A stretch of 64,000 bases of DNA from Pontibacter indicus (GTDB taxonomy: Bacteria > Bacteroidota > Bacteroidia > Cytophagales > Hymenobacteraceae): contig NZ_FTPP01000003.1 of assembly GCF_900156345.1 (NCBI RefSeq), positions 434,001 through 498,000 on the forward strand, given 5' to 3'. This document shows positions 8,657 to 17,891 of this stretch, piece after piece. A program made the translations under genes and the position numbers. Position 1 is the stretch's first letter. Every line of letters starts with the position of its first letter. The notes under the pieces were generated by a model. It was not told the origin of the DNA, searched no databases, and was given only the letters and a program-made list of their open reading frames with translations.

Positions 8657-8797
8657 CTAGAGACTGGTTTCTGTTGCGGTTGTCAAGACCGTACATATAG
8701 CGGTTGTGAATACATTCTCCATTCTGTTACCCTTTACCGCCTGCGTTGTCAAGGTCAGAACGACCTGTTTCTTAAGTTGTAGTTTTCCTTTTTTCAT
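8657..8797 (-). CDS. Candidate lanthipeptide precursor (46 aa)
   Basis: A 46-codon ORF with an ATG at 8797. The N-terminus, MKKGKLQLKKQVVLTLTTQ, closely resembles class I lanthipeptide leaders of Bacteroidota (MKK, then LxLKK before a short helix). The expected GG is GN at residues 23-24. The presumed core after it has one cysteine (AIC), six threonines and one serine, a composition suited to dehydration. A LytTR-like direct repeat and a perfect TATATTTG -7 element lie just upstream, with the same spacing as at the main precursors. It could be an active minor precursor or a frameshifted relic; an alternative frame also encodes cysteine- and serine-bearing tails. Confidence 0.5.
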   Translation of the reverse strand: MKKGKLQLKKQVVLTLTTQAVKGNRMENVFTTAICTVLTTATETSL

Positions 8798-8819
8798 GTG
8801 ACTTTGTTTTAGATTTTAT

Positions 8820-8886
8820 CAAATATAAACATATATATATATAAAATCTTTCTAATTTAGACATAGTCACGTTTGTATTAGATAAA
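8820..8886 (-). promoter_or_regulatory. LytTR-like site R0 and -7 element
   Basis: On the minus strand the half-sites TTTATCTAAT (8886-8877) and TATGTCTAAA (8865-8856) are separated by 11 bp. TATATTTG at 8827-8820 is a perfect TAnnTTTG -7 element 28 bp downstream. It precedes the 46-codon precursor-like ORF by 23 bp. Confidence 0.65.
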
Positions 8887-9286
8887 CCTTATAATTCAGT
8901 CGACATTCTGAAAACAGCCGCTGCCAGCAGGCCGGTGTGGCCGCTCGCTCACATGGTCCCAGCGTATGCTATCACACAGCCGGCCATGCCACGCTCGACC
9001 CGGCCACCACTTCAGAAGACTACAAACGGATAAAACTGGGAAGGTGCCACGCACAGTCTCCCTGGCCCACCGGGTGGCCATTTGCAGAACTGGTGCGTGA
9101 AAGGGAAGGCCGTTGCTGCTGTGAGGGCGACACGGCAGGACCCTGCGAAAAAGCTGACAGGGTTGTCTGGACCTGTAAAGCACCTTAGATACCGACAGCC
9201 ACCATCTCCCCAGAAGCGCAGGGGGTGTGGGCTGGAGGGAGCGATTCAGTGACGGCACCCGGCGTACAGGCCCTAGGAGGCGGGTC
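8887..9286. other. Downstream of histidine kinase, no gene
   Basis: I see no supported gene here. The ORFs on both strands have poor composition. Confidence 0.4.
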
Positions 9287-10399
9287 TTACCCCATGCCCG
9301 TTTCATGCAGCTGGAAGGTCAGCATGACGTGAAATGAAGATGCCTCCTCCCGGATCACCAATTCATGGCGTTCAGGATACAGAATGTTAAGCCGCCGCTT
9401 CACATTTTCGAGGCCGATGCCGGAGTTAGCCTTTTCTCCCACAGTCTCACGCGTTGGTCTGCTGTTACTGACCTTAAAAACCAGGATCCCGTCTTGGCAT
9501 TGCAGGCTTACCTTCACCCAGGCCCGTTCGATGGTGTTGTGAATCCCGTGTTTGAAGGCATTCTCTATAAAATTCACCAACAACAGCGGGGGGAGCTCCT
9601 GCTGCTCGTGGCCGTTCACATCAAATTCGTAGGCAATCTGTACCCGGCTGTCATGGCGCAAGGCCTCCAGTCCGATGTAGTCGCTCAGAAATTTGATTTC
9701 TCTTTCAAGCGAGATACGCTCTCCTTTCGCCTCATAGAGGGAAAACCGCATGATGTCCGAAAGATCCAGCACAATCTTGGCGGCACGCTCGTTGTCAAAA
9801 ACGAGGGAATAGAGGCTGTTCAGGGTATTGAAAAAGAAGTGGGGGTTGATTTGTGATCGCAAAAAATTCAACTCCAGTTCCGAGTTGACTTTTTGTAAAT
9901 ACAGGTTCCTCCGGGAGGCGTCCTGGTTTGATTTGTAAAACTTGATAAACAAGGTGAACATGCAAAAAGGGAAGACAAAGGACATCACCCAGGTGAAGGT
10001 GGTCAGCGTAAAAAGGTCAGCGATTCCCTGGAGCACATACCGGTTGGTCAGGGTCTGAAAGATCCCATTGCCAGGGAAAAGGTCCGACAGGAGCGCAATG
10101 TAGAGAATAGAGGATAGAGCAGAAAAAATATAGAGCCCCAGCAGCAGCAGGGCCACCATGCCCCAGTTCCTTCGTTGCACGAACCGAACCAGCCCGTAGA
10201 TGGTCGCATAGTGGTTGAAGGCAACGGTCGCCACCATCGCCACCACAAAAAGAATAAACGCCGGGTCTAGTAAATCCCCTTGCAGGGGAAGTTTGAACAG
10301 TAACAGGAGAAAACAGCACATGCCCAGCCACAGCAGCGCGTGGAGGGAAAATCTGCTTGTGGCATTGTCGGTATAAAAATCTTGCACCTTTAGTTTCAT
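9287..10399 (-). CDS. LytS-type sensor histidine kinase
   Basis: A 370-residue membrane kinase. Four predicted membrane segments occupy about residues 20-165. A short linker leads to the His_kinase domain with its phosphoacceptor region LRSQINPHFFFNTLNSL (about 203-219) and a HATPase_c domain with LLLVNFIENAFKHG (N box) and GIGLENVKRRL (G box). It should phosphorylate the LytTR-type regulator encoded at 13674-14396. Its start overlaps the LanB1 stop by ATGA, so the kinase is translated from the dehydratase mRNA; its partner regulator is on the other side of LanB1. No sensor domain is visible outside the membrane, so the signal is unknown, possibly the peptide product. Confidence 0.9.
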   Translation of the reverse strand: MKLKVQDFYTDNATSRFSLHALLWLGMCCFLLLLFKLPLQGDLLDPAFILFVVAMVATVAFNHYATIYGLVRFVQRRNWGMVALLLLGLYIFSALSSILYIALLSDLFPGNGIFQTLTNRYVLQGIADLFTLTTFTWVMSFVFPFCMFTLFIKFYKSNQDASRRNLYLQKVNSELELNFLRSQINPHFFFNTLNSLYSLVFDNERAAKIVLDLSDIMRFSLYEAKGERISLEREIKFLSDYIGLEALRHDSRVQIAYEFDVNGHEQQELPPLLLVNFIENAFKHGIHNTIERAWVKVSLQCQDGILVFKVSNSRPTRETVGEKANSGIGLENVKRRLNILYPERHELVIREEASSFHVMLTFQLHETGMG

Positions 10400-13300
10400 C
10401 TATCTTCCTCCTGCAGGACAGCAGCCCGCTTGCGTTTTTCCGTGTAGTGTTTCTGTAAAAAATAATAAACGACATATTCCTGCAGCCGCTGATCTGTCTT
10501 AAACCACCGGTTTATGCTCATGTGGATGTAGCTGCCCAGGTTCCTGAAAAGCGCGGCATCCTTGCCGGCGATGTCATGCCCCAGTTCGTCCGCTATCCGG
10601 CGGCTTCGCAGCGCCAGCAACCCCTCGAGCGCGTCGTGCTCCTCCGGGGCCGTCACTTTGTGCCGTAGCGCCCTGTATTGCTGATCCAGTGTCACCCGCA
10701 GGTCCGGCTTAAACTCCTTGCCCAATGCAGCGCACGCTCCCCGGATAAAATCCAGGCGCTCTGCCAGGTCCAACTGGAAGGTATCCAGCCAGCTCGCCAC
10801 GTTGCGCATTGCATACAGCAGCCGGCGGTCCCCCTCCCCGTCCAGCTCCAGTTGCCCGGCGGCGGCCAGGAACAGGGCGGAGTCATGGTAAAAGAGGCGT
10901 TCTGAGGACAACATGTACCGGGGGCTGTAGCGCTCCACTTCCCGTACGTAGGTATCGAGCTGCACTTTCCACACCAACCGCTGCGCCGTGAAAGCGGCCA
11001 GTGCGGCATTCAGCTCGCCGAGGGCCCAGGCAAAGCGCCCCTCCCCCTTCCCCAGCTGCATGCGCAGCCTAAGATGGCAGTGCGGATCGGTATACCGGAT
11101 AAAAAAGTACTGGCTGATCTCCCCTGCGGCTTCCAGCCGTTCCACCACGGGCTTTACCGCCTCTGCCAGGACAGTGTCCGCCACGTGGGCCCCGCAGTAG
11201 ATTTTCACATAGAGCCATTCGTCGCCAGGAAAGAAAGTCCGCCGGAGGGCCCGGGCGTCCTCGCCATACACCGGCGGCGGGCCGGAAGCCCGGGGGGCCG
11301 GCTGATAGAGCGGCAGGACAACCTGGTGCAGGAAACTGCCAGGGGCTGCGACATCCCCCACGTGCAACCATTCCGTCAGGTGCAGGGATTTTTGATCTTT
11401 GAGCTCCTGCAGCAGGATTTCACGGTATTCCGGGCGGTGGATGTGGATCAGCAGTTGGTGGTCCCCCCGGGTGATGGCAACAGTCGGGGGCAGGTTCCAC
11501 TGCTTCCAGAAAGCCGCCAATGGCTCCGCAGCGAGCCCACTTTCCAGGAGCTGCCGCGTGTCGGCGGCCGAGAACTTCCAGGTAGCTGGCGCCAGGATCA
11601 CATTGCGGTACGTGAGCCTGGGCAAGAACGTCAGGCCAGACGCCCAGCTCCCCCAGTCCACCCCCAACGCGGTTTTGCCCTCGTGCTGCATGGCACAGAG
11701 AAAATGGTACAGCGGCAAGGACCGCTGCGCATAGTTATGGGCAGTCGACAGGCGTGGCCGTACTTGCTTTCCGAGCCGTTTGGAACGAAGCACGATCCGG
11801 TCCCCCTCAACGCGTACCAGCAGGTCTGCTACGGGCAGCTGACGCTCGCCCGGCACAGAGGCGGCAGACAGGTAGGGGATCTCATACGCGCGCAGCACCG
11901 GCCGCTGCAGGACGTTACCGACCCGCGCCTCAGGCAGGTGCAGCACTTCAGCCAGGATTTGGTCAGGGCAGAGGGCCTGCTCCTTTTCGGCTATCTCCCG
12001 CCCGAGCCTGTACATCCCCTCATCCAGGTGGTAGAACCTCCCCAGGAGGCTGTTGGCCGTGGCGCCACCTACCGTCTGCAGGAAAACCTGCTGCCCGGTC
12101 CCGGGTGCTACCAGGGAAAACATAGCGGCAAAGGTCTGCGGCAGCTGTCCTGTCTTTGGGGCAAAACCGGCAATCTCCCCGTCCTGCAGCACGATCTCTG
12201 TTTCTCCCAACCGCACGGCCCGTTCGTAACGTCCCTGCAAAAAGGCATGCCAGGGTTCCGTCACCTGTTCGGTGCGGTTGCCCTCCGGGTAAGCGTCCGC
12301 CAGCGCGGCGTCGGAGATGTTGCCAATGCTGCCCAGCACCGGGAAACTGATGCCTGTCTCCGAGTCGATTACCTCCGCCAGCGGAACCTCCTCTGACTCG
12401 TATTTCTCCACAAAGGCACGCTTGAAGGCCGCGAGCTGTCGCTCCTGCTTTGTCTGGGTTGCCGTGAAACGACTCAGTACCTCGATCCCCTTTAGCACGG
12501 CCGACAGGGTTTCCCCTGGGAGCCTGTCCGGCGTGGGGGTCTCTTTGTAGAGGTCTAATTGAAAAAAACTGCTCCTGTAGTCCTCCAGCCCCAACTGTTT
12601 CAATCCTTCCTTGAACAGCGCAACCATTTCCTCCCGTCGGGCTCTGTCGCTGCGTTCATTCAACCGGGCGATCGCCCCCTCAAAGCCTGTCAGCACCTCC
12701 AGGTAAAGCGTCAGCCGGGGCTGGCATACCTTCGCTGCCAGCGTTTGGAGTTTTCGGATCAGCGAGCCGAGCGGGTCCGGGTCCGTCACCGCCAGCTCCA
12801 GTTCGCTCACCAGCAGCTGGGCCTCCATGAGCTCACGGACAAACTGTTCCTTCTCTTCTTGGAGAGCCTCCAGATCGATCAGCGCCACTACCTCCTGAAA
12901 CCGGGCGCCGCCCGCTGCAGCGGCAAAAATCCGCGCCAGCAGCTCTTCCCTTTCCACCGAGGAGAGCCGGTAGCTGCGCACCCCCTGCTCCAGTTCGTAT
13001 TCGACGTAGCGGTAGGTGTCCCCCACCTGGTAGAGGGAGTTGTTCGGATGGTATGACAGCAGGGGAACAAGGGCAGGGTCGCGGCTGATGAGACTGCTCA
13101 GGGTGAACAGCAGGTGCATGTCCATCCGGATCGCCTTGCGCAGGGAGCCGGCAGCAGCGGCCAGCACCGGCTCACCCCGCCACCCGGTGATCGTACCCAG
13201 GCTGCAACCGGCAAACAGACCGAAGGGCGTGCAACGGCTGGAGGCCCGGATCAGGTATTTTTTGAGGCTGATTCGGACACGCTCTCGCTGGCGGTTGTCT

Positions 13301-13491
13301 CCTTGCAGCATTTTGACGGTCTGCTCGTAGAGAACCGGGGAGGACCAGAATACAGCCTCCAGGAAAAGGTCGTTCTCCAGCTGCGCATCCAGCCATTCAT
13401 CCAGGCTGTGTGCTGCGGCAGGGTGGATGCCGTCATAAGGGAAAAGTGGACTGCGGACAATGAAATGCCCGAAATGGTCGATTGTTGCCAT
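10396..13491 (-). CDS. Class I lanthipeptide dehydratase 1 (LanB)
   Basis: A full-length 1031-residue LanB. The glutamylation (Lant_dehydr_N) domain runs from about residue 10 to 680 and holds the family hallmark RASSRCTPFGLFAGC (82-96) and the later RLSTAHNYAQRSLPLYHFL segment. The C-terminal glutamate-elimination (SpaB_C) domain runs from about 755 to 1015, starting at DEWLYVKIYCG and including FIRYTDPHCHLRLRMQL. Such enzymes use glutamyl-tRNA to dehydrate serine and threonine of the precursor core. Pinensin-type Bacteroidota clusters have split dehydratases, whereas this one is fused. It is followed by the kinase with ATGA overlap. Why the locus has two LanBs is unknown; substrate division between precursors is a reasonable guess. 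Confidence 0.93.
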   Translation of the reverse strand: MATIDHFGHFIVRSPLFPYDGIHPAAAHSLDEWLDAQLENDLFLEAVFWSSPVLYEQTVKMLQGDNRQRERVRISLKKYLIRASSRCTPFGLFAGCSLGTITGWRGEPVLAAAAGSLRKAIRMDMHLLFTLSSLISRDPALVPLLSYHPNNSLYQVGDTYRYVEYELEQGVRSYRLSSVEREELLARIFAAAAGGARFQEVVALIDLEALQEEKEQFVRELMEAQLLVSELELAVTDPDPLGSLIRKLQTLAAKVCQPRLTLYLEVLTGFEGAIARLNERSDRARREEMVALFKEGLKQLGLEDYRSSFFQLDLYKETPTPDRLPGETLSAVLKGIEVLSRFTATQTKQERQLAAFKRAFVEKYESEEVPLAEVIDSETGISFPVLGSIGNISDAALADAYPEGNRTEQVTEPWHAFLQGRYERAVRLGETEIVLQDGEIAGFAPKTGQLPQTFAAMFSLVAPGTGQQVFLQTVGGATANSLLGRFYHLDEGMYRLGREIAEKEQALCPDQILAEVLHLPEARVGNVLQRPVLRAYEIPYLSAASVPGERQLPVADLLVRVEGDRIVLRSKRLGKQVRPRLSTAHNYAQRSLPLYHFLCAMQHEGKTALGVDWGSWASGLTFLPRLTYRNVILAPATWKFSAADTRQLLESGLAAEPLAAFWKQWNLPPTVAITRGDHQLLIHIHRPEYREILLQELKDQKSLHLTEWLHVGDVAAPGSFLHQVVLPLYQPAPRASGPPPVYGEDARALRRTFFPGDEWLYVKIYCGAHVADTVLAEAVKPVVERLEAAGEISQYFFIRYTDPHCHLRLRMQLGKGEGRFAWALGELNAALAAFTAQRLVWKVQLDTYVREVERYSPRYMLSSERLFYHDSALFLAAAGQLELDGEGDRRLLYAMRNVASWLDTFQLDLAERLDFIRGACAALGKEFKPDLRVTLDQQYRALRHKVTAPEEHDALEGLLALRSRRIADELGHDIAGKDAALFRNLGSYIHMSINRWFKTDQRLQEYVVYYFLQKHYTEKRKRAAVLQEEDR

Positions 13492-13606
13492 AGCTAATTA
13501 GGGAAAGGCGCTGGGACCAGGCAGGTCTGGTTGTCAAAATAAGTAAAGACTGACAAGGCAGCACAAGAACGTGGCTTGGCATACCCGGCGCATCAAAGAA
13601 GAAACC

Positions 13607-13650
13607 CCGGCCCTCACAGGCTGCCTGCTGGTTAACAGGCCCTGTGCCGG
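13607..13650 (-). terminator. Hairpin after response regulator
   Basis: Forward-strand CACAGG pairs with CCTGTG, and inside it GCCTG pairs with CAGGC, with outer CCGG/CCGG. It follows the regulator stop by about 24 bp on the minus strand, and the tail is only moderately U-rich. It probably separates the regulator transcript from LanB1. Confidence 0.5.
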
Positions 13651-13673
13651 GCAGTGGTTTTTGGCCGGAAGGC

Positions 13674-14396
13674 CTATTTCAGCCACTTGTTCGCCTCGTT
13701 CTTGATACTCTCCCGGTAAGTGGACCCGATGATGATCTCCTCATCGGCCACCGTTGTCTCCAACACGTTGCCGTCAATGCCCTTGATGGAGGAGGTGCGC
13801 ACAATGTAGGAGCGGCTCACCCTGGTAAAGTCCTGTGGCGGTAGAATCTCGAGGATACGCTTCATGGTCAGGTAGGTGATGATCTTGCGGTCCTTGAGGT
13901 AGATCTGCACATAGTCTTTCATCCCTTTGACCAACAGGACGTCTTCGAACTTGATGTGCAGCAGTTTGCCATTCACCTTGGCCCAGAAATGAGAGGCGGA
14001 GGGCTGCCCTTCCACCTCCTGCCTGCGGGCGGGCTGGTTTCCGCTGACGAGCTTGTGTACTTTGTTCACCGCCTTGAGGAAGCGTTCGAACGAGATGGGC
14101 TTTAACAAGTAGCCGGCCACGTCCAGCTCAAAGCCTTCCAGGGCATGGTCGGGGGAAGCCGTGGTCAGGATGATCTGCGGCTTGTGGTTTTCGAGAATTT
14201 TGATCAGCTCCAGGCCGCTCATCGTCGGCATCTGGATATCCATGAACACCAGGTCAGGCTTTAAGTCCTCGATCGCCTGCAGCCCCTCAATCGCATTGCC
14301 GGCCTTCTTGATCACTTCGAGAAAAGGCACTTTCGCGGCGAGCTTTTCAACTACCTCCTGCGCCAGGGGCTCATCGTCAATTATGATACACTTCAT
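13674..14396 (-). CDS. LytTR-family response regulator
   Basis: A 240-residue regulator. The receiver domain (1-120) has the acidic pocket IIDDEP, the phosphoacceptor aspartate 53 in FMDIQMPTMSG and the conserved KP in LLKPISFERFLKAV. The C-terminal LytTR DNA-binding domain (about 140-240) contains HIKFEDVLLVKGMKDYVQIY and FTRVSRSYIV. LytTR proteins bind two direct half-sites about two helical turns apart. Six matching direct repeats precede genes of this locus, so this is their likely activator. It is separated from its kinase by LanB1 and preceded by a 265-bp intergenic stretch without an obvious copy of the repeat. Confidence 0.93.
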   Translation of the reverse strand: MKCIIIDDEPLAQEVVEKLAAKVPFLEVIKKAGNAIEGLQAIEDLKPDLVFMDIQMPTMSGLELIKILENHKPQIILTTASPDHALEGFELDVAGYLLKPISFERFLKAVNKVHKLVSGNQPARRQEVEGQPSASHFWAKVNGKLLHIKFEDVLLVKGMKDYVQIYLKDRKIITYLTMKRILEILPPQDFTRVSRSYIVRTSSIKGIDGNVLETTVADEEIIIGSTYRESIKNEANKWLK

Positions 14397-14661
14397 GTTT
14401 CCTAAAAAGTTTGCTTCACAAGGCTGGTTGTTTTACAGGATACGGGGACAGCGACGGACTGCCTTCCGGCAGCCCCGCCTGGCGGAGGCCCCATGCCGTG
14501 CCCGCGCTAGGCGAACGGGCAGCCGGCACTGGGAAGGGCGAGGGCCCCGGCTCCGGCCGGCTTCTTGTTTCAAGTTGTACAAAATCCCTCAGAAAATCCA
14601 TCTTTTCACAGTAAAAATACGCCTGCCTGCCAAAAGCGGGCCACAGCGCCTGTTTTTTTGG

Positions 14662-15396
14662 CTAAAGGGGCAGGACATTCCCGAAAATCCTCCCGGCGAT
14701 GGTTCTATTCTCCAGCACGATTTCCGCCTTTCCGATCATCAGGTATTTGATGGGCAGCTCCTGCCCCAGGTTCGTCCGCAGCCGCCGGTGATCGAGCGTC
14801 ACGTAGGCCTGTACTTTCCCGTCCACGGGTACGGGGAGAATCTTGCTTATCCGGCCGGTCAGGAACCCAAAGTCCGAGGGCGGGTAATTGTCCACGGTGA
14901 TCACGACTTCCTGCCCCAGCTGAATATTACCCGACCCCTTGACAGGATAGAATAGCTTGACCTCAAAATCGGTCGTCTTGGGCACGACCCAGACCACGTA
15001 GTCCTGTGTGTTGGTCCCATCGATCCCCTTGGAGATGAACACCTGGCCCGACATCGGGGTGATGATGGGCTCATCGAGTTTTTTGGCAGCATTCCGGTGA
15101 ATGAACAGGGTGTCACCGGGCTGCACCCAGTCTTCGTCCTTCACCAGGAAGATGAATTCCTGCCCGGCATCCTCCCGCTTGAGGGACACCTTTCCGGGCT
15201 GCTCCTTTGCCTGTATCAGCACCTCGGCCGGCACGCTGTCCGGGAAAGCGATCGTGTTGCTGATGAATATGCCGATGGCCGAGACAATGAACAGGATGGT
15301 GATTCCCCAGCGGGTGATCCAGTGCGGTACGCGGCCAATGATCTCCTCCATCTCATGGCTCTGCTCTTCTGCGTTTAGGGGGCTGTGTTGTGGCAT
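14662..15396 (-). CDS. HlyD-type periplasmic adaptor
   Basis: A 244-residue protein with one N-terminal membrane segment (about 28-48, WGITILFIVSAIGIFISN), followed by barrel-sandwich segments (GQEFIFLVKDEDWVQPGDTL, then PIITPMSGQVFISKG) and a beta-barrel part (GQEVVITVDNYPPSDFG). It matches the short HlyD-family subunits found with C39-peptidase ABC exporters in Bacteroidota. It would bridge the exporter to the outer membrane. The gene starts 12 bp after the transporter gene. The long coiled coil of classical HlyD is missing, and no TolC is encoded in the window. Confidence 0.85.
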   Translation of the reverse strand: MPQHSPLNAEEQSHEMEEIIGRVPHWITRWGITILFIVSAIGIFISNTIAFPDSVPAEVLIQAKEQPGKVSLKREDAGQEFIFLVKDEDWVQPGDTLFIHRNAAKKLDEPIITPMSGQVFISKGIDGTNTQDYVVWVVPKTTDFEVKLFYPVKGSGNIQLGQEVVITVDNYPPSDFGFLTGRISKILPVPVDGKVQAYVTLDHRRLRTNLGQELPIKYLMIGKAEIVLENRTIAGRIFGNVLPL

Positions 15397-15408
15397 CGTG
15401 TGTTCTGT

Positions 15409-17682
15409 TTAGGCGGCGTCCAGCTCCAGCTGGTTTTTGACAAGTTCATAGTAATAGCCCCGCTGGTAAACCAGGCTCAAATGTGTGCCCTGCTCGACGA
15501 TCTCCCCGTCCTTCATGACAATGATCTGATCGGCCTTCTTGACCGTGCTCAGCCGGTGGGCGATGATCAGCACCGTCCTCCCGATATAGAATTCGTCCAG
15601 GTTCTCCATGATGATGCGCTCATTGTTGGAATCCAGGGCGCTGGTCGCCTCGTCAAAAAACATGTAACTCGGCTCCTTGTAAACGGCACGGGCAATGAAG
15701 ATCCGCTGCTTCTGCCCGCCACTCAGACCGGAGCCCGTGTTCCCGATGCGGGTTGTAAAACCCAGCGGGAGCTGCGAGATATAGTCGTGCGCGTTGGCCA
15801 CATGCACCGCGTTCATCAATTTGAGTTCGTCGATCTTATTGCCGTCCAGGGCAATGTTGCGGGCGATGGAGTCAGAGAAAATGTAGCCATCCTGCATGAC
15901 GGTGCCGCATTGGCTTCGCCACAGCTTGGCGGAAATGTCGTTGAGGTTGCTCCCGTCCACCAAGATCTCCCCTTCGGTGGGTGCATAGAATTTAAGCAGC
16001 AGCTTCATCAGGGTCGTCTTCCCACTCCCGCTGGCCCCCACGATGGCCGTGACCTGTCCCTTGGGGATGTGGAGATTAATGTTCTTTAACACCAGGGCGG
16101 ACTTGGCATGTCCATACCGGAAACTGACGTTGTCCAGCGTGATGCCCGGCCGGAACCTGCTGTTGAGCCCTTTGGCAAAGAAGACCTGGTTGAGCGAATG
16201 CCCGAATTCCTCTTCCTGCATGTCCGTCACCTGGACGTTGCTCTTCTCCTCATTCTGCTTGTTGTGGATCTCCCCCAGCCGTTCCAGGCTGATCTTGGCA
16301 TCCTGTACGGTCTTGACAAACTGAATGAGCTGGTTGAGCGGGCCGTTCATCTGCCCGATGATGTAGGAGATGCTCAGCATCACCCCCAGGGAAATCTGCC
16401 CCTCGATCACCAATACGGCCGCCATGAAGGAGATCAGGATGTTTTTCAGCTGTGTGAAAAACGTGGCGCCGATTTCCTGGTACTGCTCCAGGGCCAGGCT
16501 CTTAATGTTGACCTTGAAGAGCTTGGACTGAATCTTCTCCCATTCCCAGCGCCGGGATTTCTGGCTGTTGTAGAGCTTGATCTCCTGCATACCGGTGATG
16601 ATCTCGTAAATGCTGTTCTGGTTCTCCCGTGCCCGCTGAAAGCGGTTGTAGTCGATGTTTCGCCTGCGCTTGAGAAAGAGAAAAATCCAGGCCACAGACA
16701 GGCTGCTCCCCACAAAGAAGACCAGCAGGAACCGCATATCGTAAATACCCAGCACGACAGAGAAAATGACCAGGTTGATGATAGAGAAGAGCGTACTCAG
16801 CGCCGAGCCCGTCAGGAAGGTCTCAATGCGGTGGTGGTCGCTGATGCGCTGGGTAATATCGCCGATGTTCTTCGACTCAAAGAAATTAATGGGCAGTTTC
16901 ATCAACTTGATCAGGAAGTTCGAGATGATCGTGATGCTGATCCGGGTGCTGACATGGAGCAGAATCCAGTTCCGGATCAGGTTGACCAGCAGGCTCCCGA
17001 TGAAGAGGGCCAGCTGGGAGATCAGCACCAGGTAGACGAAGTCTAAGTTCTGCTTGTTGATCCCGAAGTCGACCAGGCTCTGCGTCAGAAAGGGAAAGCA
17101 CATGCTGATGAAGCTGGCCAGGATCATCCCCAGGAAAATCTGGAAGAGATAGGCCTTGTAGGGCTTGATGTACTGAAACAGAAAACCAATGCTGGTGGAG
17201 TTCTCCTGAGGCTCCTCCTCTGCCTGGCGGGTGTAAAATTCCGGTGTGGTCTCCAGCAGCAGGGCAACCCCTCGCCCGTCGTCCGTGCTGACCCAGCACT
17301 TTTTGAACGTTTCCACGTCCACCTCCACCAGGTTATGGCCGGGGTCGCCGATCACGAGCTTCTCCTCCCGCCGCAGCAGGGACTTCTCCTTCACGTCATA
17401 GAGCACGACAAAGTGGTCCTGGTTCCAGTGCAGGATACAGGGAAGGGGCACCTCCTCCTTCAGCTGGCTATAGGAGAGCTTGCCCACCAGTGTCCTGAAC
17501 CCGACCTTTTCGGAGGCCTCGCTGAGGCCCAGAAAGCTGACGCCGTTCTTCGTAATGTGCGAAATGGACCGCAGGTAGTCCAGGGTGTATTCCTTCCCAT
17601 AATATGCACTCACCATTCTTAAACAGGTGGGACCGCAGTCCATGTAGTCCAACTGCTTATAAAACTTATACTTTGAATGCAT
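15409..17682 (-). CDS. C39-peptidase ABC exporter (PCAT)
   Basis: A 757-residue bifunctional exporter. The N-terminal C39 peptidase has Q10, the catalytic cysteine C16 in YMDCGPTCL, histidine 90 in LHWNQDHFVVLYDV and aspartate 113 in IGDPG. Six membrane segments cover about 175-440. The C-terminal ATPase shows Walker A GASGSGKTT, signature LSGGQKQR and Walker B FFDEATSALD, followed by the switch histidine in IIAHRLST. Such transporters cut leaders after a double glycine and export the core. The twin precursors end their leaders with LDALAGG and are obvious substrates; the two short peptides encoded directly upstream also carry GG motifs. Confidence 0.95.
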   Translation of the reverse strand: MHSKYKFYKQLDYMDCGPTCLRMVSAYYGKEYTLDYLRSISHITKNGVSFLGLSEASEKVGFRTLVGKLSYSQLKEEVPLPCILHWNQDHFVVLYDVKEKSLLRREEKLVIGDPGHNLVEVDVETFKKCWVSTDDGRGVALLLETTPEFYTRQAEEEPQENSTSIGFLFQYIKPYKAYLFQIFLGMILASFISMCFPFLTQSLVDFGINKQNLDFVYLVLISQLALFIGSLLVNLIRNWILLHVSTRISITIISNFLIKLMKLPINFFESKNIGDITQRISDHHRIETFLTGSALSTLFSIINLVIFSVVLGIYDMRFLLVFFVGSSLSVAWIFLFLKRRRNIDYNRFQRARENQNSIYEIITGMQEIKLYNSQKSRRWEWEKIQSKLFKVNIKSLALEQYQEIGATFFTQLKNILISFMAAVLVIEGQISLGVMLSISYIIGQMNGPLNQLIQFVKTVQDAKISLERLGEIHNKQNEEKSNVQVTDMQEEEFGHSLNQVFFAKGLNSRFRPGITLDNVSFRYGHAKSALVLKNINLHIPKGQVTAIVGASGSGKTTLMKLLLKFYAPTEGEILVDGSNLNDISAKLWRSQCGTVMQDGYIFSDSIARNIALDGNKIDELKLMNAVHVANAHDYISQLPLGFTTRIGNTGSGLSGGQKQRIFIARAVYKEPSYMFFDEATSALDSNNERIIMENLDEFYIGRTVLIIAHRLSTVKKADQIIVMKDGEIVEQGTHLSLVYQRGYYYELVKNQLELDAA

Positions 17683-17690
17683 CGCGCGCG

Positions 17691-17873
17691 CTATTTATGA
17701 GGAAGTTTGTTCGTTGTGGTCGGCCAGTGCGTCTCGACCGTGGGGCCTGCGTTCCCACCGGCCATCTGGTCCAGGCCCTCGTGCGGGTCCTGCCCCTCGG
17801 AATCGCCAAACAGCCGTAGCCGCTTAAGCTCCTCGATCGTTTTCCTGTCCTTTACTTTTTTGCTCTTTTTCAT
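17691..17873 (-). CDS. Candidate GG-leader peptide, cysteine-free
   Basis: A 60-residue peptide encoded 8 bp before the C39 exporter. It begins with a basic stretch (MKKSKKVKDRKTIEELKRLR), followed by an acidic linker and GLDQMAGG at residues 33-40, a good double-glycine cleavage site. The remaining 20 residues (NAGPTVETHW, then PTTTNKLPHK) contain five threonines and no cysteine, so they could be dehydrated but not form lanthionines on their own. It could be a secreted partner peptide, a signal peptide for the kinase, or an accessory to transport. I do not recognise a named family. Confidence 0.65.
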   Translation of the reverse strand: MKKSKKVKDRKTIEELKRLRLFGDSEGQDPHEGLDQMAGGNAGPTVETHWPTTTNKLPHK

Positions 17874-17891
17874 ATGGTGTTTGGTTATCGC

